A DNA stretch of 47,095 bases from Oscillospiraceae bacterium. Its GTDB lineage: Bacteria; Bacillota; Clostridia; Oscillospirales; Ruminococcaceae. This document shows positions 1 to 7,413 of this stretch, piece by piece. Positions within the stretch are counted from its first letter, which is position 1; each line of letters opens with the position of its first letter. The DNA lies in NCBI GenBank assembly GCA_009777155.1, contig WRMK01000003.1, forward strand, positions 1 to 47,095, in the 5' to 3' direction. Position numbers and translations under genes: made by a program. Below the pieces are notes generated by a model that worked only from the letters and a program-made list of their open reading frames with translations, had not been told where the DNA came from and did no database searches.

Positions 1-106
1 CTCGCAATCGAGAAAGTGGAGTCTGAACAGCTTGTGTGGCGGGCTGGCGGCTACTTTGCGGCGGCGCAGACATAGACCCCTACTACCCCCCTCTGCCCCC
101 CACAAA
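1..106 (+). repeat. Partial copy of the ~260-bp long-arm inverted element, cut by the window edge
   Basis: The first ~45 bases match the distal core of two fuller copies at 7414-7691 and 35846-36105 (shared string GTGGAGTCTGAACAG). The right arm follows. Its sequence mixes pieces of the other two: a GACATAGACCCC segment as in the first copy and a CCCCTACTACC tract as in the second. The matching left arm lies outside the window. No reading frame is supported. Confidence 0.75.
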
Positions 107-125
107 GTCTCATGAAACTCTCTGC

Positions 126-152
126 ATGTAGGGGCGCGCAGTGCGCGCCCGT
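126..152. repeat. TGTAGGG-type small hairpin
   Basis: It begins TGTAGGGGCG and forms a self-complementary GGGCGCGC stem, like the dispersed hairpins found elsewhere in the window. It lies just downstream of the glycogen phosphorylase stop codon (minus strand). Confidence 0.6.
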
Positions 153-188
153 GTGTCGCGTCCGCGAATTTCGCAATCGTCCAAAATA

Positions 189-2588
189 TCAAACCAAATT
201 CCAAATATTCTCCGCATACTCCGTAACCGACCTATCCGCCGAGAAGAACCCCGCCTCCGCAATATTGACAAGCGACATCTTATTCCACAGCTTGACATCG
301 CGATAGGTCTCGCTGACCTTGGCTTGTGCGGCGCGGTAGCTGTCGAAGTCGGCAAGGCACATGTAGCGGTCTTCCTTCTTGAGCATATCGGCGACTTCGT
401 CGAACCGCACGCCGTTAATATTATTGTCGATACGGTCAATCGCGGCCTTGATGACCGAATTGTGCAGATAATAATCGCCGGGGGTATACCCGTTGGTTTT
501 CATTATATTCGCCTCGGGGGTGCTCATGCCGAACAGGAACATATTATCGCCGCCGACAAGGTCGTGAATCTCGACATTCGCGCCGTCATATGTCCCGAGT
601 GTCAATGCGCCGTTGAGCATAAACTTCATGTTACCGGTACCGCTTGCCTCAGTCCCCGCCAAAGAAATCTGCTCCGACACTTCACTCGCGGGCATCATAA
701 TCTCGGACAGCGACACGCTGTAATCCTCCAAGAACGCAACCGACAACTTATCTTTAATTTGCGGGTGCTTCTTCAACTCCTCGCCCAAGCACCAAATCAG
801 CTTGATAATCTGTTTCGCCATGTGATACCCGGGGGCGGCTTTTGCGGCGAAAATATACGTTTTAGGGGTAAATTCGGCGGTAGGGTTTTCGAGCAGATAG
901 TTATAATCGGCGATGATATTCAGTGCGTTGAGCTGTTGCCGCTTGTACTCGTGCAGGCGTTTCGCTTGCACGTCAAAAATACTATCGGGGTTCATGACAA
1001 TGCCGTAGCGTTTCTCGACCCACTTCGCGAACCGCTCTTTGTTAAGCCGCTTGATTTCGGCAAGTTTCGTGAGCGCGCCCGGTTCTTTCTCGAATACCCG
1101 CAGTTTCTGCAATTCACCCGCGTTTTTCTTGAATCCCTCGCCGATTAGCTCCGACAAGAACTCGGTCAACGCCCTATTGGATTGCAACAGCCACCGCCGA
1201 TAAGCGATACCATTAGTGACGTTCTTGAACTTCACAGGCTTATCCTCGTACTGGTCTTTGAACACAGTATCCTTGATAATATCCGAGTGCAGTTTGGACA
1301 CGCCGTTGACCGAGTGTGAGCCGTCGATGCAGAGATTCGCCATCTTGACCTTATTCTGGCTGATAATCGACAGCCGCTCGACCTTGTTCTGGTCGCCGAG
1401 CCGATTCAGCAACCCCTCGCAGTACCGCCTGTTTATCTCGCAGATTACTGCAAAAATCCGCGGCAAAATCCGCTGAAGCAGGTCTTTGTCCCAGGTTTCA
1501 AGTGCCTCCGCCAAGACTGTATGATTGGTATAGGCAAAAGTATTCTGTATAATATGCCACGCCTTCGCCCAGCTGTAACCGCAGTCGTCAAGCAGGATTC
1601 GCATTAACTCGGGAATCGCGAGGGTCGGGTGTGTATCATTGATATGCACGGCGGTCTTCTCGTGCAAGTTATCCAGCGTACCGTAAGTCTTCATGTGCCG
1701 CATGACAATATCGCCGATTGACGCCGCACACATAAAGTACTGCTGACGTAACCGTAATGCCTTGCCCTGCATATGATTATCGTTCGGGTAGAGTACTTTG
1801 GTGATTGAATTTGCGATATTATTCGCGCCCATTGCCGCATCATAATTGCCTTGGTTGAACTCGCTCATGTTGAACGACATCGCCTGCGCCTTCCACAGCC
1901 GCAGTTTCGACACCCCCTCGCTGTTGTACCCCGAGATATACATATCATACGGCACGGCGTAAACGGTATTGTAGTTGACGTGTGCAACATGGTGATAGCC
2001 GTCCTCCCAGTACTCCCGAATCTCCCCGTCAAAATGGACTTCAATCGTCTGGTCGGTTATAGGATTCAGCCAGACGCCGCCCCCCGGGAGCCAGTCGTCC
2101 GACAGCTCAACCTGCCAGCCGTCCTCAAGTTTCTGCTTGAAAATCCCGTATTCATACAACAGGGAGTACCCGGTCGCAGGGAACGCACAAGTAGCAAGCG
2201 CGTCCATATAACACGCCGCAAGCCGCCCCAACCCGCCGTTGCCAAGCCCGGCATCAGGCTCGACCTCGTAGATTTTGCCAATACTAAGCCCGAACTCGTC
2301 CTTAACAACGCTTTTCACCAACTCATCAAGTCCGAGGTTGAACAGATTAGTCTTCAGCGAACGCCCCATCAAGAACTCCATCGAGATGTAATAGGCTTGC
2401 TTCGCCCCTTTTGAGCTGACGTCGGTGTAAAACTTGTGGCGTTTCTCTTTCAAGTGATTGACTACTATGATAGACAAGGCTTTATAGATTTGGTTCATGG
2501 TCGCTTCTTTGGGAGTAGCGCGCAGGTCAAATTCGAGGATTCCGTAGAGCTGTTTCTTCAGCTCGGCTTTTGTAATCGGTGTTTTCAT
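189..2588 (-). CDS. glgP: Glycogen/starch/maltodextrin phosphorylase
   Basis: This cytoplasmic, PLP-dependent enzyme releases glucose 1-phosphate from alpha-1,4-glucans. The 799-residue length is typical of family GT35. The PLP-lysine signature EASGTGNMKFMLNG is present with the lysine near residue 655, and YDGANVEI follows. The N-terminal GNGGLGRLAACYMDALAT stretch is the usual glucan/phosphate-site landmark. The ATG start follows an AAAGGG Shine-Dalgarno. A TTGCAA/17 bp/TATAAT promoter lies about 40 bp upstream, so it is probably a single-gene unit separate from the flagellar operon. No other glycogen genes are visible. Which glucan it prefers cannot be read from sequence. Confidence 0.97.
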   Translation of the reverse strand: MKTPITKAELKKQLYGILEFDLRATPKEATMNQIYKALSIIVVNHLKEKRHKFYTDVSSKGAKQAYYISMEFLMGRSLKTNLFNLGLDELVKSVVKDEFGLSIGKIYEVEPDAGLGNGGLGRLAACYMDALATCAFPATGYSLLYEYGIFKQKLEDGWQVELSDDWLPGGGVWLNPITDQTIEVHFDGEIREYWEDGYHHVAHVNYNTVYAVPYDMYISGYNSEGVSKLRLWKAQAMSFNMSEFNQGNYDAAMGANNIANSITKVLYPNDNHMQGKALRLRQQYFMCAASIGDIVMRHMKTYGTLDNLHEKTAVHINDTHPTLAIPELMRILLDDCGYSWAKAWHIIQNTFAYTNHTVLAEALETWDKDLLQRILPRIFAVICEINRRYCEGLLNRLGDQNKVERLSIISQNKVKMANLCIDGSHSVNGVSKLHSDIIKDTVFKDQYEDKPVKFKNVTNGIAYRRWLLQSNRALTEFLSELIGEGFKKNAGELQKLRVFEKEPGALTKLAEIKRLNKERFAKWVEKRYGIVMNPDSIFDVQAKRLHEYKRQQLNALNIIADYNYLLENPTAEFTPKTYIFAAKAAPGYHMAKQIIKLIWCLGEELKKHPQIKDKLSVAFLEDYSVSLSEIMMPASEVSEQISLAGTEASGTGNMKFMLNGALTLGTYDGANVEIHDLVGGDNMFLFGMSTPEANIMKTNGYTPGDYYLHNSVIKAAIDRIDNNINGVRFDEVADMLKKEDRYMCLADFDSYRAAQAKVSETYRDVKLWNKMSLVNIAEAGFFSADRSVTEYAENIWNLV

Positions 2589-2624
2589 CTTATTTTGCCC
2601 TTTCGTAAATACTATATTATTTCT

Positions 2625-2653
2625 ATTATACTACAGATTTAAGGTTTTTGCAA
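2625..2653 (-). promoter_or_regulatory. Sigma-A-type promoter of glgP
   Basis: On the minus strand TTGCAA (2648-2653) and TATAAT (2625-2630) are separated by 17 bp. The site points to glgP and is back to back with the toxin promoter at 2680-2708. Confidence 0.8.
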
Positions 2654-2679
2654 GGTGTAAAGGTGGAAAATTATTTTGT

Positions 2680-2708
2680 TTGACAAAATTTTACAAAAAT
2701 GGTATAAT
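2680..2708 (+). promoter_or_regulatory. Perfect sigma-A-type promoter of the small-peptide gene
   Basis: TTGACA (2680-2685), a 17-bp spacer and TATAAT (2703-2708) are full consensus matches. Transcription would start near 2715, leaving a leader of about 46 nt. In that leader CUCCCCU (about 2723-2729) can pair with the AAGGGG Shine-Dalgarno (about 2744-2751), which would hide the ribosome site as in other type I toxin mRNAs. Confidence 0.88.
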
Positions 2709-2760
2709 GGACATGGTTGTCGCTCCCCTATACCGCGACCAGAAAGGGGGGTCATAATAA

Positions 2761-2850
2761 ATGCTCATTACATTAGTAATCTCTGTTGTGGCGAGCGTAG
2801 TAGCCTACTACGTTTGCAAGTGGTTAGACAGTAGATTCGGCGACGATTAG
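2761..2850 (+). CDS. 29-aa single-span membrane peptide, candidate Fst/holin-like type I toxin
   Basis: This short ORF encodes a hydrophobic N-terminal span (about residues 2-18, rich in V, I, L and A) followed by a polar tail CKWLDSRFGDD. That is the layout of Fst, TxpA and similar membrane-acting toxic peptides. A strong AAAGGGGGG Shine-Dalgarno lies 9 nt before the ATG. The gene has its own consensus promoter and ends just before a hairpin shared with a convergent antisense RNA. Its first 13 nt of coding sequence recur at 2931-2943 within the antisense RNA region, so that RNA can pair with the start site. Toxicity is inferred from architecture. It could instead be a benign small membrane protein. 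Confidence 0.75.
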   Translation: MLITLVISVVASVVAYYVCKWLDSRFGDD

Positions 2851-2873
2851 CCCAAGTCCCGCAAAGTCAGCGC

Positions 2874-2909
2874 AAAAAACCGCCCCGAGAGCCTAACCTC
2901 GGGGCGGTT
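2874..2909 (-). terminator. Shared intrinsic terminator of the toxin/antitoxin module
   Basis: AACCGCCCCGAG (2878-2889) pairs perfectly with CTCGGGGCGGTT (2898-2909) around an 8-nt loop. On the minus strand six Ts follow, so it terminates the antisense RNA and probably also readthrough from the end of the flagellar operon. On the plus strand the tail is only GCTTTT, so termination of the peptide mRNA would be weaker. Confidence 0.85.
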
Positions 2910-2930
2910 GCTGTGGCTTTTGGACATATA

Positions 2931-2943
2931 ATGCTCACTACAT
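2931..2943. repeat. Second copy of the toxin start-site sequence (direct repeat with 2761-2773)
   Basis: ATGCTCACTACAT here matches ATGCTCATTACAT at the toxin start codon, 12 of 13 identical. The single difference becomes a G-U pair in an RNA duplex. This gives the convergent RNA complementarity to the toxin ribosome-binding region in trans. Confidence 0.8.
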
Positions 2944-2961
2944 CATTTTTAGCCTGAACAC

Positions 2962-2990
2962 ATTATAACACACATTTTCCGATTTGTCAA
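2962..2990 (-). promoter_or_regulatory. Perfect sigma-A-type promoter of the antisense RNA
   Basis: On the minus strand TTGACA (2985-2990) and TATAAT (2962-2967) are separated by exactly 17 bp. The only downstream product before the terminator is the short antisense RNA. Confidence 0.88.
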
Positions 2991-3010
2991 CCCCAAAAAT
3001 AAAATTTTCC

Positions 3011-3850
3011 TCAAAACTCCAACTCCTCCCCCGCCCTCAAGTACTGCACCTGGTCGCCGAGGTGGATTTTCAGCCGCTCGTAGCCTTTTTGCCCGGTACA
3101 GTGGCAAACGTAAATCGGCCCGATGTCCATTTCCTTTATCTGTGTGGCAATTTCCTCGATTTCCTCGTAACTGCACAGCAGTTTCTTGCCACTGTTCGTA
3201 AGATGAATACCGCCGACAAAACCCAACACCGGTGCGCCCTCCCAGGTATTGCGGGCGGTATTGAGGATATTCACGACGCCATTGTGCGAACATGCGGAGA
3301 TAATCACATAGCCGTCTTCCTCATTGCCGGTCGGGAAGATTACCATGAACAGCTCATGCGAATAGTCGTCCTCGCTGACTTTGCCGTCTTTCTTAACCAA
3401 CAGCGTCCTATCATAAAAGCAGTCGTCAAAGACCTCGTTCGACAGCAGAAACATGCCGTCGGCTATCTGCTGAAACTTATTGAACAGCACGAAATTCTTC
3501 CTGCGCTTATCGAAAAACTCGCGGCTTTGCCCAATCGGCACGCGGAAAACCCCCGCCTTCTTGAAACAGCCCTGTAGAACGTCCTTTTTTGCGTAGATTT
3601 TAATGTTCGGGCAGTAACCGAGCAGGGTGTCCAGCCCGCCCGCATGGTCGAAGTGATTATGCGAGAGCACGGCGGCGTCAAGCTTTTTCAGGTCGATTAA
3701 CATACGTGTCGCGTTCTTGGCGAAAAGCCCCGAAGCCCCTGCATCAAGCAGAAACTTCTTGTCCATATGCTCGATATAAAAGCAAAGCCCATGCTCGGTA
3801 TAAAGCTTCTCACTCGCGGCGGTGTTTTCTATAAGTGTTAATAGTTTCAT
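3011..3850 (-). CDS. MBL-fold metallo-hydrolase (COG1237-like)
   Basis: A 279-residue metallo-beta-lactamase-fold protein. The metal-binding signature SHNHFDHAGGL lies near residues 64-74, with further landmarks ACSHNGVVNIL and VGGIHL in the C-terminal half. The overall pattern fits the group annotated as 7,8-dihydropterin-6-methyl-4-(beta-D-ribofuranosyl)-aminobenzene-5'-phosphate synthase-like, whose bacterial substrates are unknown. The ATG follows AGGGTG at short spacing. It is the last gene of the flagellar operon direction, separated from cheD by a repeat element, so co-transcription is possible but a flagellar role is unproven. Confidence 0.85.
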   Translation of the reverse strand: MKLLTLIENTAASEKLYTEHGLCFYIEHMDKKFLLDAGASGLFAKNATRMLIDLKKLDAAVLSHNHFDHAGGLDTLLGYCPNIKIYAKKDVLQGCFKKAGVFRVPIGQSREFFDKRRKNFVLFNKFQQIADGMFLLSNEVFDDCFYDRTLLVKKDGKVSEDDYSHELFMVIFPTGNEEDGYVIISACSHNGVVNILNTARNTWEGAPVLGFVGGIHLTNSGKKLLCSYEEIEEIATQIKEMDIGPIYVCHCTGQKGYERLKIHLGDQVQYLRAGEELEF

Positions 3851-3866
3851 GGAACACCCTATGTTT

Positions 3867-4072
3867 AATGAATAGTGAATAATGAATAATGAATAATTTT
3901 GGTGTCCGCCAAGGCGGACGGTTTAAGACTCTAATAGGCGTGAATAAACGCATGGCGAGTTTGGATTTTGGCAATCGCGAAAGAACGATACACGAGTTGG
4001 GGATTTTTCAGTCGAAAAACCGTCACGAAGCGACTCCCCAATTATTCATTATTCATTATTAATTATTAATTA
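3867..4072. repeat. Heptad-bounded element, GAATAAT flavour
   Basis: Both ends are arrays of a 7-bp unit close to GAATAAT, in inverted orientation (about 3867-3897 and 4040-4070). Inside are a CCGCCAAGGCGG palindrome, a CTAATAGGCGTGA block and a GTCACGAAGCGAC hairpin. The same order of modules occurs at 13064-13242, 30519-30732 and 32746-32927. The right end touches the cheD stop codon. Confidence 0.85.
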
Positions 4073-4555
4073 CAGTACTTTAACGCCTTTAGTCGTAGAC
4101 TTCACTTCCATAACCCCATCGACCACGTTGAAGAATACCGTTCGGCCGTAATTCTCGCCGCAATCCTGCGCTGTGATGGGGATTTTCAAGGACGCGAGGG
4201 TGCTTTTGACGGCGGCGACATTTCTATCGCCTATGTTGAACTTCTCGTTTGAAGTCGGGAACATATGCGCGCCGCCTGCGATTTTGGCGGTTATCCGCGC
4301 CTTGACCGCGCCCATTGTCAGCATCTTTGAAAGCATATCGGGAATAGCGGTATCGGCGAACTTCATGCGGTTATTCGCCGCGCCCGCCGTAACGCTCTTA
4401 CTATCAGGCAACATAATATGCGACAAGCCGCCGATTTTCGCCGACTTGTCATACAAGCAAATCCCGACACAAGAACCCAAGGCATAGGTGACAATCATAC
4501 CCTCACCCTTGCCGACCTTCCAATCGGATATACCGACATTTAACCCCTTACTCAT
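4070..4555 (-). CDS. cheD: Chemoreceptor glutamine deamidase CheD
   Basis: CheD deamidates receptor glutamines and binds CheC to tune adaptation. From the chosen start the catalytic set is present: Cys29 in GSCVGIC, His46 in GLSHIMLP and Thr23 in VTYALGSC. The 161-residue length is normal. The ATG at 4555 has no close Shine-Dalgarno. Instead AGGAAGG lies upstream at 4620-4626, before a 9-bp hairpin, and a 19-codon reading frame through the hairpin ends in a TGA overlapping this ATG. A GTG at 4618 would add 21 unusual N-terminal residues and is less likely. It follows cheC, its usual partner. Confidence 0.95.
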   Translation of the reverse strand: MSKGLNVGISDWKVGKGEGMIVTYALGSCVGICLYDKSAKIGGLSHIMLPDSKSVTAGAANNRMKFADTAIPDMLSKMLTMGAVKARITAKIAGGAHMFPTSNEKFNIGDRNVAAVKSTLASLKIPITAQDCGENYGRTVFFNVVDGVMEVKSTTKGVKVL

Positions 4556-4565
4556 ATTTTCAATA

Positions 4566-4626
4566 CCATGCCGCCCCCACTTGCACAAAAACCAAAGAAA
4601 TTTTGCGGCATGGGACACACCTTCCT
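4566..4626 (-). promoter_or_regulatory. Shine-Dalgarno / hairpin / start-codon element before cheD
   Basis: In mRNA order: AGGAAGG, then CCATGCCGC (4605-4613), a ~30-nt loop, GCGGCATGG (4566-4574), then TATTGAAAATATG where the last ATG is cheD. The 9-bp stem would bring the ribosome site next to the start. Alternatively the ATG in the first arm starts a leader peptide (MPQNFFGFCASGGGMVLKI) whose stop overlaps the cheD start. Similar layouts occur before 6241 and 15061, and a hairpin copy lies at 26186-26245. Confidence 0.6.
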
Positions 4627-4674
4627 GTAATTATTATCAAGCTCATTTGCCAAGTCTCTGCTCAAAATTTACTG

Positions 4675-5292
4675 TTAAGCTATTCCGAGCCTTTCAAACA
4701 GGAACGAAAGTGAATCAACAGTAGGAATAAGCATCAAGTTAGACTTAATGCTGACCCCGTCAATCTCGATGGACTTATCAATGCAAAGCAGTTTATCGCC
4801 GACTTCGCCGAACTCGATAACCGGCACGCTCATGACCGCGCCGAGCATATCGGCGGTGAACCCGGGCGTTTCGACCCCGACTTTCAAGTTAGCAAGGGTG
4901 GCAATCGCATTCATGTAGCAACTGCCCATGATGTTCCCGATTTCGGTGAGCGCGGAAATGTCGCCCTCGTCCAAATTCAGCAGGTCTACCTCTTGTTTTT
5001 GGAAAAAGACGTTGAGTATAACCTCGGCAAATCCCTGCTCAATCAACAGCAGAATCATGCCCGTAACATCGTCTTTCAACCGAATCAGCACCGCCGCACG
5101 AATGTCCTCGGGGCTTCCGCAATGCTCCAACGCCTCTTGAAACTCCAGCACTTTCACCGCGGGCATCTTGATTTTAATCTCCTTGCCAATCATGGCGGAA
5201 AGCGCGGTCGAGGCGTTGCCCGAACCGATGTTCCCGATTTCTTTTAACACGTCCAAATGAACGTCATTAAGGTCTTCAAATTTTTGTATCAC
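4675..5292 (-). CDS. cheC: CheY-P phosphatase CheC
   Basis: A 205-residue CheC that dephosphorylates CheY-P and partners CheD. Both phosphatase motifs are intact: LKEIGNIGSGNAS near residues 16-28 and LTEIGNIMGS in the second half, each with the ExxN catalytic pair. The only usable start is GTG at 5292, because a stop codon lies two codons upstream in frame. Its Shine-Dalgarno (GAAGG) is unusually close. An overlapping short frame (MKGMVLKGDTKI) precedes it, so initiation may be coupled. A repeat element ends about 25 bp upstream. Confidence 0.95.
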   Translation of the reverse strand: MIQKFEDLNDVHLDVLKEIGNIGSGNASTALSAMIGKEIKIKMPAVKVLEFQEALEHCGSPEDIRAAVLIRLKDDVTGMILLLIEQGFAEVILNVFFQKQEVDLLNLDEGDISALTEIGNIMGSCYMNAIATLANLKVGVETPGFTADMLGAVMSVPVIEFGEVGDKLLCIDKSIEIDGVSIKSNLMLIPTVDSLSFLFERLGIA

Positions 5293-5317
5293 CCTTCAAT
5301 ACCATACCTTTCATTTT

Positions 5318-5482
5318 AATGCAGAAATAATAATGCAGAATGCAGAAATAATTTAGTTTATAAGTTTCCACCAACGGACATGCGCCTTGTAATTTTATGT
5401 AATTATGCGGTCGTGTTCCGACGGAAATAAGCGTTGTACGCCGCTTATTTCTGCATTTTGCATTCTGCATTCTGCATTATTT
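5318..5482. repeat. Heptad-bounded element, GCAGAAT flavour
   Basis: AATGCAGAA-type 7-bp repeats open the element and inverted TTCTGCATT repeats close it. The interior carries TTCCGACGGAAATAAGC, a palindrome followed by an AAATAAGC/GCTTATTT stem. The right edge abuts the stop codon of the rod gene ending at 5483. Confidence 0.88.
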
Positions 5483-6241
5483 TTAGCTGCGTAAATTATT
5501 CGCAATCCTAATAAACTCATCAGACGTCTGTATAATTTTCGACGAGAGCTGATAGGCGCGTTGGGTCTCGATGATTTTCACCATTTCTTCTGCAAGGTCT
5601 ACCGTAGAGCGTTCGAGTGCCATGCGGACTTTGTCGTATTCGGGGGCGGGTAGAGGCTCACCCGAACGTGCAGTAACTACAAAGCGATTATCCCCGGTCT
5701 GCTCCAAGCCCCAATTATTAGGCACTGTGAAGACGCCGATTTGACCCTCAAGTGCAAAATAATCCACAGTAGTCGTAACGGTCACATTGCCCTCCTCGTC
5801 TTCAATGACCTCAAAAGGCACTGCAATAGGATTACCCTCATAGTCAAGCACAAACTCACCCGTGCCGCTGACTAACTGCCAGACCTCCAACTCGGGGTTG
5901 AAGCTTATGGCGAACGAGCCGTCACGGGTCAAGTGAGTTGCGCCGTTTCGGTCTTGCACCATAAAGAAGCCGTCATTCGGCAGTGCGAAGTCGAGCGGCT
6001 GGTCCGAGGCGGTGAACTGCCCCTCCTGCCACATCAAGTCGGTCTTCATTAAGTACTGCCCATGCCCGGTCTCCCACTGCGGCTCGGTCTCGCGGTACTG
6101 CACATAAAGGCACTCCGCAAAAGACGGCCGCAAGGTCTTAAACCCGACTGTATTGACGTTGGCGATATTATTCGCATGGATATTCAACCCCTGCTGCTGC
6201 GCCATCATAGCAGACCGCCCCGAATAAAAGGAAATGTTCAT
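5483..6241 (-). CDS. flgG: Flagellar basal-body rod protein, FlgG type
   Basis: A 252-residue rod/hook-family protein of the flagellar axial structure, exported through the flagellar type III apparatus. The N-terminal rod signature SAMMAQQQGLNIHANNIANV and the C-terminal helix EEMVKIIETQRAYQLSSKI are both present, as is the DGFFMVQD core of the FlgF/FlgG family. Two such genes are adjacent here, so the F/G assignment is by resemblance only. The ATG at 6241 lacks an adjacent Shine-Dalgarno. AAAGGCG lies upstream of a hairpin, as before cheD. Confidence 0.88.
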   Translation of the reverse strand: MNISFYSGRSAMMAQQQGLNIHANNIANVNTVGFKTLRPSFAECLYVQYRETEPQWETGHGQYLMKTDLMWQEGQFTASDQPLDFALPNDGFFMVQDRNGATHLTRDGSFAISFNPELEVWQLVSGTGEFVLDYEGNPIAVPFEVIEDEEGNVTVTTTVDYFALEGQIGVFTVPNNWGLEQTGDNRFVVTARSGEPLPAPEYDKVRMALERSTVDLAEEMVKIIETQRAYQLSSKIIQTSDEFIRIANNLRS

Positions 6242-6249
6242 TTTTCATT

Positions 6250-6308
6250 ACCGTGCCGCCCCCGCCACCATACACTTTCACAGCATAATGCGGCACGGGC
6301 AACGCCTT
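6250..6308 (-). promoter_or_regulatory. Shine-Dalgarno / hairpin / start-codon element before the FlgG-type gene
   Basis: In mRNA order: AAAGGCG (about 6302-6308), CCGTGCCGC, a ~33-nt loop, GCGGCACGG, TAATGAAAA and the ATG at 6241. The stem differs from the cheD copy (CGTGCCGC instead of CATGCCGC), but both arms changed together, which supports a selected hairpin. A GTG in the first arm could start an overlapping frame. Confidence 0.55.
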
Positions 6309-6346
6309 TCATAAATTTTTTCAAAGTTTACTCTTTTTCTGTTTCT

Positions 6347-6552
6347 GTAGGGGCGCGCATTGCGCGTCCGTAATGAATAGGTTGTTCGTGCGAGGGTGCG
6401 GACGACCGGGGGCGGTGTCCCTACGGTGTTAATATTTTTATGTTTATTGTAACCCACGGGCGAACACAGTTCGCCCCTACATGCAGGGTTTTGCACAAGG
6501 TTTCAGTTAAAATAATTGTCCATTGTCCATTGTCAATTGTCAATTGTCCGTC
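6347..6552. repeat. Cluster of TGTAGGG hairpins plus a GACAATT heptad end
   Basis: Three small hairpins are seen: GGGGCGCGCATTGCGCGTCC (6352-6371), a CGGGGGCGG palindrome near 6402, and CGGGCGAACACAGTTCGCCC (6457-6476). A short array of 7-bp TTGTCCA/TTGTCAA units (6516-6550) runs into the stop codon of the preceding gene. No gene is supported here. Confidence 0.8.
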
Positions 6553-7300
6553 ACCCTTGTCCCGCTTTCGCAATCGAAATCGACCGCGAGTTCATTATAT
6601 CAATGTACCGCAGAATCTGGCTGTTGGCTTCATACAGCCGTTGTACCTCCATCAGCCGCGCCATTTCGCGCACCGCATCGACGTTGGTTTTCTCAATCGC
6701 GCCTTGTACGACATCGAAGGTCTCGCCCGGCGGCAGTACCTCGTCGCCGTCGTAGCTGAACATGTTATCGCCGACTTTGCCGACGTCGGCTTCGGGGGGA
6801 ATGTAAGTCAACAGCAAGGTGTCAATTATGCCGTCATTATTCATAATTACGCCGTCTGCCGTGACAACAAAATCGTCATGGCCTATGTAGATGTCGCCGT
6901 TTTGCCCCTGAACCCGCCCTGCTTTACCAAGGCTCAAATACCCCTCGCCGTCAAGCTCAAACTGCCCGTTTCTTGACTGGTAGACGTTGGAAACTTCGGT
7001 CATTGTGCGAATGTTGAAGTAGACGTTCCCCAAAATCCCAAGGTCGAACCGACTACCCGTAAATTCTAAATTCGACTGCTCCAAATTCACGTAGTTGTTC
7101 TCGACATAATTTTGGTGGAAAGTCCCGCTCAACTCGGTTCTGCCGCGCACCAAAATATACTCCTCCATAAAGGTATTCTTGACAATGGTGTCCCCGCGAT
7201 AACCCGCGGTGGTCGCGTTGCCGAGGTTGTTACCAATCGAGTTTAAGTCGCGCTGATGAAGTATCATGGCTTGTGTTGCGTTGTAAAATCCTCTTAACAT
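6551..7300 (-). CDS. flgF: Flagellar basal-body rod protein, FlgF/FlgG type
   Basis: A 249-residue rod-family protein. The N-terminal pattern MLRGFYNATQAMILHQRDL followed by IGNNLGNATTAGY, and the C-terminal helix MARLMEVQRLYEANSQIL, are the paired coiled segments of flagellar axial proteins. The start at 7300 is chosen because AAGGAG lies 6 nt upstream. A longer frame reading back through a repeat element is not credible. Stop TGA abuts a heptad repeat. It lies directly downstream of fliA and upstream of the second rod gene. Confidence 0.86.
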   Translation of the reverse strand: MLRGFYNATQAMILHQRDLNSIGNNLGNATTAGYRGDTIVKNTFMEEYILVRGRTELSGTFHQNYVENNYVNLEQSNLEFTGSRFDLGILGNVYFNIRTMTEVSNVYQSRNGQFELDGEGYLSLGKAGRVQGQNGDIYIGHDDFVVTADGVIMNNDGIIDTLLLTYIPPEADVGKVGDNMFSYDGDEVLPPGETFDVVQGAIEKTNVDAVREMARLMEVQRLYEANSQILRYIDIMNSRSISIAKAGQG

Positions 7301-7313
7301 TCTGTTCTCCTTA

Positions 7314-7410
7314 CCGGACGACCGGGGGCGGTCGTCCCTACATTTCATTTTTACCGGGCGGACACCATGTATGGTGTCCCTATCGTATTCCCTGCGACGA
7401 CCGGGGGCGG
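7314..7410. repeat. TGTAGGG-frame hairpins with GACGACC and GGACACC stems
   Basis: Hairpins around 7316-7343 (GGACGACCGGGGGCGGTCGTCC) and 7358-7380 (GGACACCATGTATGGTGTCC) fill this gap. They share outer bases with the other small hairpins but have different stems. Confidence 0.7.
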
Positions 7411-7413
7411 TGT

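Larger units (their letters stand above)
2873..2955 (-). ncRNA. Candidate antisense RNA antitoxin, about 80 nt
   Basis: A perfect promoter at 2962-2990 would start this RNA near 2955, and a 12-bp hairpin followed by six Ts ends it near 2873. The 5' part is complementary to ATGCTCACTACAT (2931-2943). The peptide mRNA carries AUGCUCAUUACAU at its start codon (2761-2773), so 13 bp can form with one G-U pair. The terminator stem is shared with the convergent peptide mRNA and gives a second contact. Two direct repeats at the far ends plus a common terminator is the arrangement known for the par/Fst locus. No protein is encoded. Confidence 0.75.

Noticed and set aside
189-439. Short open frames opposite and inside glgP
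   Set aside because: They follow the codon pattern of glgP in other phases and have no independent support.
4556-4618. N-terminal extension of CheD from GTG 4618
   Set aside because: The extra 21 residues are encoded by the hairpin element and are not part of CheD. Kept only as an alternative start because of the good Shine-Dalgarno.
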